The position numbers and the translations under genes were made by a program. Below, one piece after another: positions 25,838 to 34,936 of a stretch of DNA of 41,913 bases. Every line of letters starts with the position of its first letter. Positions within the stretch are counted from its first letter, which is position 1. Source of the DNA: an uncultured Bacteroidales bacterium (GTDB taxonomy: Bacteria; Bacteroidota; Bacteroidia; Bacteroidales; UBA932); NCBI GenBank assembly GCA_934700615.1, contig CAKUXR010000028.1, positions 1 to 41,913 on the forward strand. The letters run 5' to 3'. The notes under the pieces are model-generated. The model did not search any database, was not told where the DNA came from, and saw only the letters and a program-made list of their open reading frames with translations.

Positions 25838-26797
25838 ATGTCAGAATACCATACGCCAGTACTTCTGGATGAGAGCGTAAGCGCTCTGATTACCAATCCG
25901 TCAGGAATATATGTCGATGTCACCTTCGGGGGCGGTGGACACACAGCCGAGATTCTTTCACGCTTGTCTCCGGCCGGAAGAGTCATTGCCTTCGACAGGG
26001 ACAGCGACGCCATACGGAACAGGATAGACGATCCCCGCCTAATCCTCATCCGCGCTGATTTCAGATACATACACAACTTCGTGATGTATGTGGCTCATGA
26101 AGGCGCTACAGGGCAGCAGATAAATACGCTTGCCGAAGACGCGAAGGTAGATGGAGTCCTGGCGGACCTCGGCGTTTCATCCCACCAGTTCGATACCGCA
26201 GACAGAGGCTTTTCATTCCGCTTCGACGCCCCGCTGGACATGAGGATGAACACGGAAGCCGAAACCACGGCGGCCGACATCATCAACAGCTATGAGCAGA
26301 AGGATCTGGAAAGAATCCTGAAAATCTACGGAGAAGTCGATAATGCCAGAAGAATCGCGCAGCTTATCGTCGCTGGCCGGGAAAAAGGAGAGATCAGGAC
26401 GACCGGCGAACTGGACACCGCCATCAAGCCGGCCCTTCCGGATTTCGCGAGCCACAAAATCCTCGCAAAAATCTACCAGGCGCTCAGAATCGAGGTCAAT
26501 CATGAAATGCGTTCACTGGAAAAGATGCTTTCAGGTGCCTCGGAATCATTGAAAGAAGGCGGAAGGCTGGTAGTCATCACCTATCACTCCCTCGAGGACA
26601 GGATGGTAAAGAACTTCATCAAGTCCGGCAGAACCGACGGAGAAGTGGAAAAGGACTTCTACGGAAACGTCCTCACACCTCTGAAGGCAGTGAACAGGAA
26701 ACCGATTCTGCCGCAGGAGAGTGAAATAGCATCCAACACAAGGGCAAGAAGCGCGAAACTGAGAATCGCCGAAAAGACAACTCCAAATAAAGACTGA
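25838..26797 (+). CDS. rsmH: 16S rRNA (cytosine-1402-N4)-methyltransferase RsmH
   Basis: 319 residues. It methylates C1402 of 16S rRNA using SAM. It starts EYHTPVLLDESVSALI; the SAM loop is VDVTFGGGGHTAEIL, followed by DGVLADLGVSSHQFD, FRFDAPLDMRMN and a C-terminal VVITYHSLEDRMVK, all hallmarks of the family (older name MraW). It starts 33 bases after mraZ and one base before the next gene. Confidence 0.97.
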   Translation: MSEYHTPVLLDESVSALITNPSGIYVDVTFGGGGHTAEILSRLSPAGRVIAFDRDSDAIRNRIDDPRLILIRADFRYIHNFVMYVAHEGATGQQINTLAEDAKVDGVLADLGVSSHQFDTADRGFSFRFDAPLDMRMNTEAETTAADIINSYEQKDLERILKIYGEVDNARRIAQLIVAGREKGEIRTTGELDTAIKPALPDFASHKILAKIYQALRIEVNHEMRSLEKMLSGASESLKEGGRLVVITYHSLEDRMVKNFIKSGRTDGEVEKDFYGNVLTPLKAVNRKPILPQESEIASNTRARSAKLRIAEKTTPNKD

Positions 26798-26798
26798 C

Positions 26799-27143
26799 AT
26801 GAATATAAAAGCCATCGGCACATCCATAAAGAATCTTGTCATCGCATCTTTCAGGGGCGAACTGCTCATGAGACTGGGATGCGACAAGGTGTTCCTGCAA
26901 ATCGTCTATACGTTCATGCTGTTCTGGGTGATGATTATGCTCAATATCCTGGTAGAGAACACCTTGAGCAAAGTCGAGAGGAACAATGACATACTGACGG
27001 AGCTGCAGATTTATCATACCGAAAAGATGGTGCAGCTGGCATCCATGGGCAGAATCACGAAAACGGAAGAGCTGCTGGACAACAAGGGTTCGAAAGTATG
27101 CCTCCCGAAGAAACCGGCTTTCAGAATTGACTCAGACGAATAA
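26799..27143 (+). CDS. FtsL-like division protein (Bacteroidota type)
   Basis: 114 residues with one membrane span (about 33-52; FLQIVYTFMLFWVMIMLNIL) followed by a short helical stretch (VENTLSKVERNNDILTELQI) that can form a coiled coil. Size, topology and position between rsmH and ftsI identify the FtsL slot, although the sequence is far from E. coli FtsL. It should link FtsQ and FtsI/FtsW in the divisome. Confidence 0.85.
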   Translation: MNIKAIGTSIKNLVIASFRGELLMRLGCDKVFLQIVYTFMLFWVMIMLNILVENTLSKVERNNDILTELQIYHTEKMVQLASMGRITKTEELLDNKGSKVCLPKKPAFRIDSDE

Positions 27144-27149
27144 GCAGAC

Positions 27150-29288
27150 ATGAGCAGAACTAACGATAATGACAAGGAACAGGAGAGCTTACTCCTCCGA
27201 ATAATATATGCGATCTTTACCATCATGGCTTTCGTCATGATAGGAAGGATCATGTATATCCAGTACTGCTGGAGGGACAGCGACCCTAACCTGAAATACT
27301 ATCGTGCCAAAAGCAGCAAGGAGAAACTGACTCCGACGAGAGGAGCGATTCTGGCATACGACGGAAGACTTCTGGCCATCTCCACGCCAATGTATCAGGT
27401 GGGAATCGACTGCGCTGTCCAGAAAGCTGAATATGCAGCCAGAGACAAGGACGGCAAACCTCTGAAATTTTCCATAAAGGATCCGGAAAATCCGAAGAAA
27501 AAAATCAAAGTCCCCGGAGATGAGATGGAAAGAAGATGGAGAGAACGCGCACGGGAACTATCGGCAGGACTCGCCAGCATCTACGGAATGAATGCCGACT
27601 ACTGGTACCGGACCATCATCAACGGACGAAATGAAGGCAAGAGGTATATGAAAATCGGAGGCGGCATTGACCATGAAACCCTCCAGAAAGTCAAGGAACT
27701 GCCTCTTTTCAGGGAAGGCGCCAACACAGGCGGACTCATAATCGAGCGCATGGACACGAGACAATATCCGTACGGAAAACTGGCAAGAAGAGTCATCGGA
27801 TATGTAAAGGACAACAGCCGTGCCGAAGGCGGACGCAACGCCATCGGCCTGGAGGGCAAGTTCGACTACAAGCTGCACGGAAAGGAAGGCTACCGCTGGA
27901 AGAGGAAGACCGATGCCAGACGCATCATGAACAAGGACAGCACATGGGCCCCGGCAAAGGACGGCTCCGACATCAGGACGACTCTTGACATTGACATGCA
28001 GGACATTGCGGACAGGGCACTCAGAAGACAATTGAGCGAACAGCCCGGCATCGCGGACGGTTGCGTAATCGTGATGGACGTAAAGACCGGAGCCATAAGG
28101 ACAATGGTCAACCTCATGAGGGATTCGCTTTCCGGCAGACTGGACGAGACATACAACGTAGCCATCAGCATGACCAGAGAGCCAGGTTCAGTTTTCAAGA
28201 CGGCCATTCTGATGAGCCTTTTGGAGGACAACAAGGTGAAGCTTTCGGACAAGATTCCGGGCAACAACGGAATAATTCCGGGATTCGGACAGGACAGCCA
28301 CATGAAAGGCATCTCCGAAATATCCGTACTGCACGGTTTCGAGATTTCCTCCAACTATGTCTTCAGGAAACTTGCCATAGACCACTACGGAAACAACCCG
28401 CAGAAACTGCTCGACAACCTCTACCTGTACAAATTGGGTGAGGCATACGACTTCGACCTGGAAGGATTCCGCGAGCCATATCTTCCGAAGCCGAAGACCG
28501 CCGGATGGAGCGGCACTACCCTCGGTTCCCTTGCCATCGGATACAACGTAGAGGAAACGCCTCTCCACATCCTGACCTTCTACAACGCGATTGCAAACAA
28601 AGGAAAGATGATGAAGCCTTATCTTGTGGAAGACTTCGAGGAAAACGGAATAGTCAAGGAGAAGAGAGGTCCGTCGATTCTGAACGGTTCGATATGTTCG
28701 AGGGCAACGGCGGACAGCCTCACCAAGGGCCTCATGAAGATTACAGAAGAAGGAACTGCGGCAAGGCGACTCGGCGGGGCGAAACTCAAGGTGGCCGGAA
28801 AGACCGGAACATCCAAGATCGCCTTCGAAAAAGACGAAAAACCGAACCCGAGGGACCCTTACCAGGACAGGAAAGGACGCAGGAAATACCGCGGCACATT
28901 CGTGGGATTCTTCCCTGCGGAGCAGCCTAAGTACAGCATCATCTGTCTGATAGACTCCTATCCGGGCAACGAGACCTTCTACGGAGGAACAACCCCGGCC
29001 ATGGTAGTCAGAGAAATTGTCGACAACATCTACGCGATGGACGAAAGTTACGGACAGCTCCTGAAAAGCAGCGGCAAGATGCCGGACATGTCGCCGGAAG
29101 CACCGCTGACAGCCAAAAACGGCAAAGTGCCGAATGTCAAGGGATTAGGACTGATGGACGCAATCTATGCGATAGAGAACGACGGATACAGATGCAGCTA
29201 CTCTGGCGTAGGACACGTCGTCAGCCAGAGCCCTGCAGCGGGAAGCAAACTTGCCGAAGGCGGAAAAGTAACGATAAGACTGGAATAG
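27150..29288 (+). CDS. ftsI: Class B penicillin-binding protein FtsI (PBP3-like) with PASTA domain
   Basis: 712 residues. One N-terminal membrane anchor (about 12-32) precedes a dimerisation domain (TPTRGAILAYDGRLLAIS) and the transpeptidase domain with SVFK (catalytic S347), the SSN motif in EISSNYVFRK and KTGT (K551). A C-terminal PASTA domain occupies about 648-712 (VPNVKGLGLMDAIYAIEND, VVSQSPAAGSKLAEGGKV), as in many Bacteroidota enzymes. It crosslinks septal peptidoglycan with FtsW. One base separates it from murE. Confidence 0.96.
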   Translation: MSRTNDNDKEQESLLLRIIYAIFTIMAFVMIGRIMYIQYCWRDSDPNLKYYRAKSSKEKLTPTRGAILAYDGRLLAISTPMYQVGIDCAVQKAEYAARDKDGKPLKFSIKDPENPKKKIKVPGDEMERRWRERARELSAGLASIYGMNADYWYRTIINGRNEGKRYMKIGGGIDHETLQKVKELPLFREGANTGGLIIERMDTRQYPYGKLARRVIGYVKDNSRAEGGRNAIGLEGKFDYKLHGKEGYRWKRKTDARRIMNKDSTWAPAKDGSDIRTTLDIDMQDIADRALRRQLSEQPGIADGCVIVMDVKTGAIRTMVNLMRDSLSGRLDETYNVAISMTREPGSVFKTAILMSLLEDNKVKLSDKIPGNNGIIPGFGQDSHMKGISEISVLHGFEISSNYVFRKLAIDHYGNNPQKLLDNLYLYKLGEAYDFDLEGFREPYLPKPKTAGWSGTTLGSLAIGYNVEETPLHILTFYNAIANKGKMMKPYLVEDFEENGIVKEKRGPSILNGSICSRATADSLTKGLMKITEEGTAARRLGGAKLKVAGKTGTSKIAFEKDEKPNPRDPYQDRKGRRKYRGTFVGFFPAEQPKYSIICLIDSYPGNETFYGGTTPAMVVREIVDNIYAMDESYGQLLKSSGKMPDMSPEAPLTAKNGKVPNVKGLGLMDAIYAIENDGYRCSYSGVGHVVSQSPAAGSKLAEGGKVTIRLE

Positions 29289-29289
29289 T

Positions 29290-30774
29290 ATGATACTCGA
29301 AGATATTATAAAGAATTGCGGCGTCACCGGAATTGCCGGCGACAGCAGACGCGAAATAAGTTCAATCTGCATTGACTCAAGGAAAGCAGTTCCGGGGTCA
29401 ATGTTCATTGCCGTCAAAGGACACGGCACGGACGGGCACCAATTCATCGCATCCGCGATAAAGGCCGGAGCCGCAGCAATAATGTTCGAAGACAGGCAAG
29501 CACTTGAGAGTCAGGTCAATGTCAATGACAATACGGATGTCACGTTCGTGGAAGTCAAGAATTCCCGCCACGCTTCCGCATTGGCGGCCGCCGATTTCTA
29601 CGGGAACCCTTCACGAGAACTGACATTGGTCGGCATAACAGGAACAAACGGAAAGACCACCACGGTAACCCTGCTCTACAACCTCTTCAGAGGTCTCGGT
29701 TTCAAGTGCGGTCTACTTTCCACCATAGCGAATTATGTCGGCGACAAATGTCTGGAGACAGCCAACACTACTGCCGATCCGCTCACTATCAATGAATTGA
29801 TGCGACAGATGGTAGACGAAGGCTGCAAGTTCTGTTTCATGGAAGTCAGTTCCATCGGAGTGGAGCAGGAAAGAGTAGCGGGACTTAAATTCAAGGCCGG
29901 TATCTTCTCCAACCTCACCCACGACCATCTGGACTACCACAAGACATTTGCGGAATACTTGAGATGCAAGAAACTGTTCTTCGACACGCTTCCGTCAGAC
30001 GCATTCGCCATCACCAACATTGATGACAAGAACGGCATGGTCATGGTGCAGAACACAAAGGCAAAGGTCGTAACATATTCATGCAGAAGCCTTGCGGACC
30101 ACACATGCAGAATCATTGAAGAAAGCTTCGACGGAATGCAGCTCCGCATCGACGGGAAAGAAATCTGGACCAGACTCATCGGTCAGCACAACGCATACAA
30201 TCTTCTTGCAATCTACACCACTGCCGTACTCGTGGGCGCAGATCCTGAAGAGGCATTGATCCAGATCAGCAGACTGGAGTCCGCGAAAGGCAGGCTCGAG
30301 ACCATGCGCGGCCCGAGGAAACTGTCGGTTATCATTGACTATGCCCATACTCCTGACGCTCTGGAGAATGTGCTCAAGACTCTGCGCGACATCGGCCCGA
30401 AACAGCACATCATCTGTCTGTTCGGCTGCGGAGGCGACAGGGACAAGACCAAGAGGCCTGAGATGGCAGCGGTTTCCGAGAAATATGCCGACAGGATTTT
30501 CGTAACATCGGACAACAGCCGCACCGAAAGGACCGAAGATATCCTCGAAGACATCCGCAAAGGATTCAGCAACAAGGGATTGGCAAAAGCATTGTTCATT
30601 TCCGACAGGAAGGAGGCCATCAGGACAGCAATTACTCTGGCACCTGAAGGCGCAGTCATCCTGCTGGCCGGAAAAGGACACGAAACATATCAGATAATAG
30701 GTACGGAACACAGGCATTTCGACGAAAGGGAAATTGTCAATGAAGTGTTCAAATCAATGGAGGACGCGAAATGA
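29290..30774 (+). CDS. murE: UDP-MurNAc-tripeptide synthetase MurE
   Basis: 494 residues. It adds the third stem amino acid to UDP-MurNAc-L-Ala-D-Glu using ATP. The Rossmann-like N-domain contains DSRKAVPGSMFIAVKG, the ATP loop is GITGTNGKTTTV, and the central IDYAHTPDALENVL and FGCGGDRDKTKRPEM match the family. The amino-acid-selecting motif, usually DNPR for meso-diaminopimelate, reads SDNSRTERTED: the arginine is kept and the proline is serine, so mDAP remains the best guess. Its last four bases overlap mraY (ATGA). Confidence 0.95.
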   Translation: MILEDIIKNCGVTGIAGDSRREISSICIDSRKAVPGSMFIAVKGHGTDGHQFIASAIKAGAAAIMFEDRQALESQVNVNDNTDVTFVEVKNSRHASALAAADFYGNPSRELTLVGITGTNGKTTTVTLLYNLFRGLGFKCGLLSTIANYVGDKCLETANTTADPLTINELMRQMVDEGCKFCFMEVSSIGVEQERVAGLKFKAGIFSNLTHDHLDYHKTFAEYLRCKKLFFDTLPSDAFAITNIDDKNGMVMVQNTKAKVVTYSCRSLADHTCRIIEESFDGMQLRIDGKEIWTRLIGQHNAYNLLAIYTTAVLVGADPEEALIQISRLESAKGRLETMRGPRKLSVIIDYAHTPDALENVLKTLRDIGPKQHIICLFGCGGDRDKTKRPEMAAVSEKYADRIFVTSDNSRTERTEDILEDIRKGFSNKGLAKALFISDRKEAIRTAITLAPEGAVILLAGKGHETYQIIGTEHRHFDEREIVNEVFKSMEDAK

Positions 30775-32081
30775 TATATCATTTGTTCCAACTGCTGAAA
30801 GATTATGACATTCCCGGACAGGGACTCATGAGTTACCTGTCGTTCAGGGCGATGCTGGCCAGTGTCACTGCCATGCTCATATCATTCTTCGCAGGACGCA
30901 GAATCATAAGATGGCTGCAGAAGAAACAGATCGGCGAAACCATCAGGGACCTCGGACTTGAGGGACAGATGCAGAAGAAGGGCACCCCGACAATGGGCGG
31001 TGTCATCATCATTCTGGCGATAACGGTGCCGGTCCTGCTTTTCTGTGACCTCACCAACATCTATACCCAGCTTCTGCTGCTCACGACTCTCTGGTGCGGC
31101 GGAATCGGCTTCGCAGACGACTACATCAAGGTCTTCAAGCACAACAAGGAAGGCATGAGCGAAAGGGGCAAGCTGCTCCTCCAGATTCTTCTCGGCCTCA
31201 TCGTCGGCCTGACGGTCTGCTTCAACAACGACATCGTCGTAAGGGAGAAGGTCAATGTTGCCGAGGCGTCCAACGGAACGACTTATTTGCCGCAGGGCAG
31301 TTCAGGCCTGGATGTGGACAGCGAGACTATCGTAAGTTCGAGCGGATGGAAGATGGAGAATATCGTCAAGAGCACCAAGACCACTATCCCGTTCGTAAAG
31401 GACCATGAGTTCGACTACAAATGGCTTTCGCCTTTCCAGGGAGCCTGGGGATGGTACTGCAAGTGGGCCATCTATCTTCTGATGATTGTTATCGTAATCA
31501 CCGCTTGTTCGAACGGCACAAATCTCACCGACGGAATGGACGGCCTGGCCGCGGGAAGTTCCGCCATAGTCGGAATCGTAATCGGCATCATCGCATGGCT
31601 GAGCGGCAACCTCATCAATTCGAATTACCTGAATATCATGTATATACCGGGGTCCGGAGAAGTGGCGGTATTCATGTCCATATTCGTGGGAGCGCTTTTC
31701 GGTTTCCTGTGGTACAATTCCTATCCGGCTCAGGTTTTCATGGGTGATACAGGCAGCCTCGCCATCGGTGGCATCATAGGAGTAAGTGCAATCCTTATCA
31801 GAAAGGAGCTACTTCTGCCGATGCTCTGCGGAATTTTCTTTGTGGAAAGTCTGTCAGTGCTCATCCAGAGGTTCTATTTCAAATATACCAGGAAGCGCTA
31901 CGGGACGGGGCAGAGGATTTTCAGGATGGCTCCGCTTCACCACCACTATCAGAAGATAGACATTCCGGCCAAGATCCAGTGGCCGTCGCATCCTATCCCG
32001 GAGGCGAAGATCGTCACCAGGTTCTGGCTCATAGGAATCATCCTCGCGGTCGCCACCCTGGCACTCCTCAAGGTCAGATAG
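30771..32081 (+). CDS. mraY: Phospho-N-acetylmuramoyl-pentapeptide transferase MraY
   Basis: 436 residues and about ten membrane spans; makes lipid I from UDP-MurNAc-pentapeptide and undecaprenyl phosphate. Family motifs present: KKGTPTMGGVII, GFADDYIKV, GTNLTDGMDGLAAG, VFMGDTGSLAIGG and APLHHHYQ. It is about 75 residues longer than the E. coli enzyme because of an insertion (about residues 158-220) between membrane segments, which is usual in Bacteroidota. It overlaps murE by four bases and is followed by a 91-base gap. Confidence 0.96.
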   Translation: MIYHLFQLLKDYDIPGQGLMSYLSFRAMLASVTAMLISFFAGRRIIRWLQKKQIGETIRDLGLEGQMQKKGTPTMGGVIIILAITVPVLLFCDLTNIYTQLLLLTTLWCGGIGFADDYIKVFKHNKEGMSERGKLLLQILLGLIVGLTVCFNNDIVVREKVNVAEASNGTTYLPQGSSGLDVDSETIVSSSGWKMENIVKSTKTTIPFVKDHEFDYKWLSPFQGAWGWYCKWAIYLLMIVIVITACSNGTNLTDGMDGLAAGSSAIVGIVIGIIAWLSGNLINSNYLNIMYIPGSGEVAVFMSIFVGALFGFLWYNSYPAQVFMGDTGSLAIGGIIGVSAILIRKELLLPMLCGIFFVESLSVLIQRFYFKYTRKRYGTGQRIFRMAPLHHHYQKIDIPAKIQWPSHPIPEAKIVTRFWLIGIILAVATLALLKVR

Positions 32082-32172
32082 GGTTGACGGGGGTACGACC
32101 TCGACGATGAGCTCAGGCAAGCACTCCCGAAATGAAAGAAAGAATTTGAGAATATACTAATTACATACGAAG

Positions 32173-33522
32173 ATGGAAAACAATCAGCGAATCGTGGTTT
32201 TAGGCGGAGGCGAAAGCGGTGCAGGTGCCGCAGTCCTCGCCAAAGTTAAAGGATTCGACGTATTCCTTTCAGACAGAGGAAAGATAGCCGCCGAACACGC
32301 AGAACTTCTGAAGAAATGGGACATCCCCTTCGAGGAAGGCCATCACACAGAAGAATTGATATTGAATGCCGACGAAATCATAAAGAGTCCGGGCATTCCC
32401 GACACAGCCCCGATGATCCGGAAAATCGTCGAGAAAGGCATACACATCATTTCCGAAATCGAATTCGCAGGACGATATGACACCGCGAAGAAAATCTGCA
32501 TAACAGGAAGCAACGGCAAGACCACCACAACATCATTGATCTACCACCTGATGCAGGAGGCCGGCCTCAATGTCGGACTCGGCGGCAACATCGGAAAGAG
32601 TTACGCATATCAGGTCGCAACCTGTCACTTCGACTACTACGTCCTGGAAATCAGCAGCTTCCAGCTCGACAACTGCTACGATTTCAGACCGGACATCGCC
32701 ATCATCACCAACATAACCCCTGACCATCTGGACAGATACGGCTATGACATGGAAAACTACGTGAAGGCCAAGTTCCGCATCACACGCAACCTCAGACCTG
32801 AAGACTGCTTCATCTTCGACTCAGACGACGAGATAACCATAAACCATCTCGACAAGATAGTCATCAAGGCCAAGAAACTGCCTTTCACACAGAAGGACAA
32901 GGTGGAAGAAGGCGCATGGCTGGACAACGACAAGATAGTAGTCAAATACGACAACGACGAATGCGACATCTTCCTGAAAGACCTCTCGCTCGGCGGAAAG
33001 CACAACATCTACAACTCGATGGCAGCGGCCCTCGCAGCCAAGGCCAGCGGCATTGACAATAAAGTAATCCGCGAGTCACTGCAGTCGTTCGCTCCTATCG
33101 AGCACAGGCTCGAACCGGTTCTGAGCGTAAAAGGAGTGCTTTATATCAATGACTCCAAGGCGACCAATGTCGATGCGGCCTGGTACGCGCTTGAGTGCCA
33201 GACAAGGCCGGTCGTATGGATAGTCGGAGGAACTGACAAAGGCAACGACTATGATGTCCTGAAACAGCTTGTAAAGGACAAAGTAAAGGCCATCGTCTGC
33301 ATGGGTGTGGACAACCACAAATTCCATGAGGCTTTCGAGGACATTGTCGGCAAAGACAAGATAACGGACACCCGCTCGGCAGAAGAAGCCGTAAAGGCTG
33401 CCGCAGGATTTGCAGAAGACGGAGACGTAGTACTTCTCAGCCCTTGCTGTGCAAGCTTTGACCTCTTCACATGCTACGAGGACAGAGGCGAGAAATTCAA
33501 AGATGCCGTAAGACACCTTTAG
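32173..33522 (+). CDS. murD: UDP-MurNAc-L-alanine:D-glutamate ligase MurD
   Basis: 449 residues. It opens RIVVLGGGESGAGAAVLAKVKG (UDP-binding domain), has the ATP loop ITGSNGKTTTTSLI, the carbamylated-lysine region, EHRLEPV, and the ligand motif INDSKATNVDAAWYAL, then LSPCCASFDLF near the end, all typical of MurD. The 91-base gap before it is the largest in the cluster and could hold a secondary promoter, but no good box was seen. Confidence 0.95.
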   Translation: MENNQRIVVLGGGESGAGAAVLAKVKGFDVFLSDRGKIAAEHAELLKKWDIPFEEGHHTEELILNADEIIKSPGIPDTAPMIRKIVEKGIHIISEIEFAGRYDTAKKICITGSNGKTTTTSLIYHLMQEAGLNVGLGGNIGKSYAYQVATCHFDYYVLEISSFQLDNCYDFRPDIAIITNITPDHLDRYGYDMENYVKAKFRITRNLRPEDCFIFDSDDEITINHLDKIVIKAKKLPFTQKDKVEEGAWLDNDKIVVKYDNDECDIFLKDLSLGGKHNIYNSMAAALAAKASGIDNKVIRESLQSFAPIEHRLEPVLSVKGVLYINDSKATNVDAAWYALECQTRPVVWIVGGTDKGNDYDVLKQLVKDKVKAIVCMGVDNHKFHEAFEDIVGKDKITDTRSAEEAVKAAAGFAEDGDVVLLSPCCASFDLFTCYEDRGEKFKDAVRHL

Positions 33523-33577
33523 TTAGTAAGATATCCGTAACTTCAGGACAACTGGACAACGATAAAAGACAAACGGA

Positions 33578-34936
33578 ATGAGTCAGAAAAACAACAGGAC
33601 AGGATTCTGGAACATGATGGACAACCTGGAGGGAGACAAGGTCATCTGGACCATCGTCTTTCTCCTGATGATGATATCGATCCTGGCGATATCGTCATCC
33701 ACATCATTGATGGCAATCTCCAAAGGCACATCCAGGCTCACATATATACGTGGGCAGGTAGGGCTGTGCCTCCTCGGAATGGGCGTCATCATCGGATGCT
33801 ATTACATAGGCAAAATAGGCATATTCTGGATATTCTCCCGATACGGATTCCTGTTTTCATTCCTCATGACGGCGTTTGTGGCCTGCCACATAACTTTCAT
33901 CCCAGGCATAAAGGCCAGTACGATAAACCATACCTGGAGGTGCATCAGCGTCTTCGGAGTCCAGCTTCACGTCTTCGAGTTCACCAAGATATTCATGGTC
34001 ATGTACGTTTCCTGGGCCATGGAAGCCATCAGGACCGGCCAGACGACCATGGCGGACGAACTTGGCAAACTGAAGCATCTGGAATTCCTGAAGACCAAGA
34101 ACGGAAAGTATCTGTTCTACGTAATCCTCCCGATCATAATAATATCGGCATTGATCCTTCCCGGCAGTAACACCAGCGCGATTTTCACCGGTGGCATCCT
34201 GTTCATCACAGCCCTTATCGGAGGTCTTCCGATGAAGCATGTCCTGGCACTCGGCACCGCCTGCGTCATAGGGTTCGCCGCCATATTCGGATTATACAAG
34301 GCAACAGGCTGTCCGAAACGTATGGAAACATTCGAGAGCCGACTGCAGGAAAAGAACTGGCTGGAACAGCTCGGAGAACTCAGACCGGGAACATTGGAAT
34401 TCCAGAAAGTCCTGGACAAGAGCAAGCAGCCCATCAGCGCCAAAATCGCGGTAAGTGAAGGCGGATGGCTCGGAAAGGGCCCGGGACAGAGCACCCAGCG
34501 ATACGTCACGGCGGTCATGTACGAGGACTACATGTTCAGCTTCATCGTAGAAGAATACGGAATCGCTGGAGCCATCTTGATCCTGCTGATATACGGCAGC
34601 CTTCTTTCGAGAGGCTCCACCATAGTCCGGAACTGCGACAACCGCTACGCCCGCACAATGATAGCAGGACTCGTGATATTGATATCACTGCAGGCAATGC
34701 TGCATATCTGTGTCAATGTCGATATCGGGCCTCTGACGGGACAGACACTGCCGATGATAAGCCACGGAAAAAGTTCATTCCTGGCTTTCTGCCTCGCTTT
34801 CGGCGTCATCCTGTCCATCAGCAAGATGGCCAAGAAGAAGATGGACCGCCAGGCGGCAGCGGCAGAACCGATATTCGTATCAGGAAAAGAGACGGAAACA
34901 AACAACTCTGAAAAACAAGAAAATGATGAGCAATAA
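33578..34936 (+). CDS. ftsW: SEDS peptidoglycan glycosyltransferase FtsW
   Basis: 452 residues, about ten membrane spans, SEDS family; polymerises lipid II at the septum with FtsI. Conserved blocks include LQLHVFEFTKIFMVMYVSWAM, ILPGSNTSAIFTGGILF and the final MISHGKSSFLAFCLAFGVIL. A short charged tail (KKKMDRQAAAAE onward) is cytoplasmic. Its 3' end overlaps the murG start by 14 bases. Confidence 0.94.
   Translation: MSQKNNRTGFWNMMDNLEGDKVIWTIVFLLMMISILAISSSTSLMAISKGTSRLTYIRGQVGLCLLGMGVIIGCYYIGKIGIFWIFSRYGFLFSFLMTAFVACHITFIPGIKASTINHTWRCISVFGVQLHVFEFTKIFMVMYVSWAMEAIRTGQTTMADELGKLKHLEFLKTKNGKYLFYVILPIIIISALILPGSNTSAIFTGGILFITALIGGLPMKHVLALGTACVIGFAAIFGLYKATGCPKRMETFESRLQEKNWLEQLGELRPGTLEFQKVLDKSKQPISAKIAVSEGGWLGKGPGQSTQRYVTAVMYEDYMFSFIVEEYGIAGAILILLIYGSLLSRGSTIVRNCDNRYARTMIAGLVILISLQAMLHICVNVDIGPLTGQTLPMISHGKSSFLAFCLAFGVILSISKMAKKKMDRQAAAAEPIFVSGKETETNNSEKQENDEQ

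Noticed and set aside
32082..32172. Extra promoter before murD
   Set aside because: The 91-base gap has AT-rich stretches but no TAnnTTTG box with a spaced TTG.
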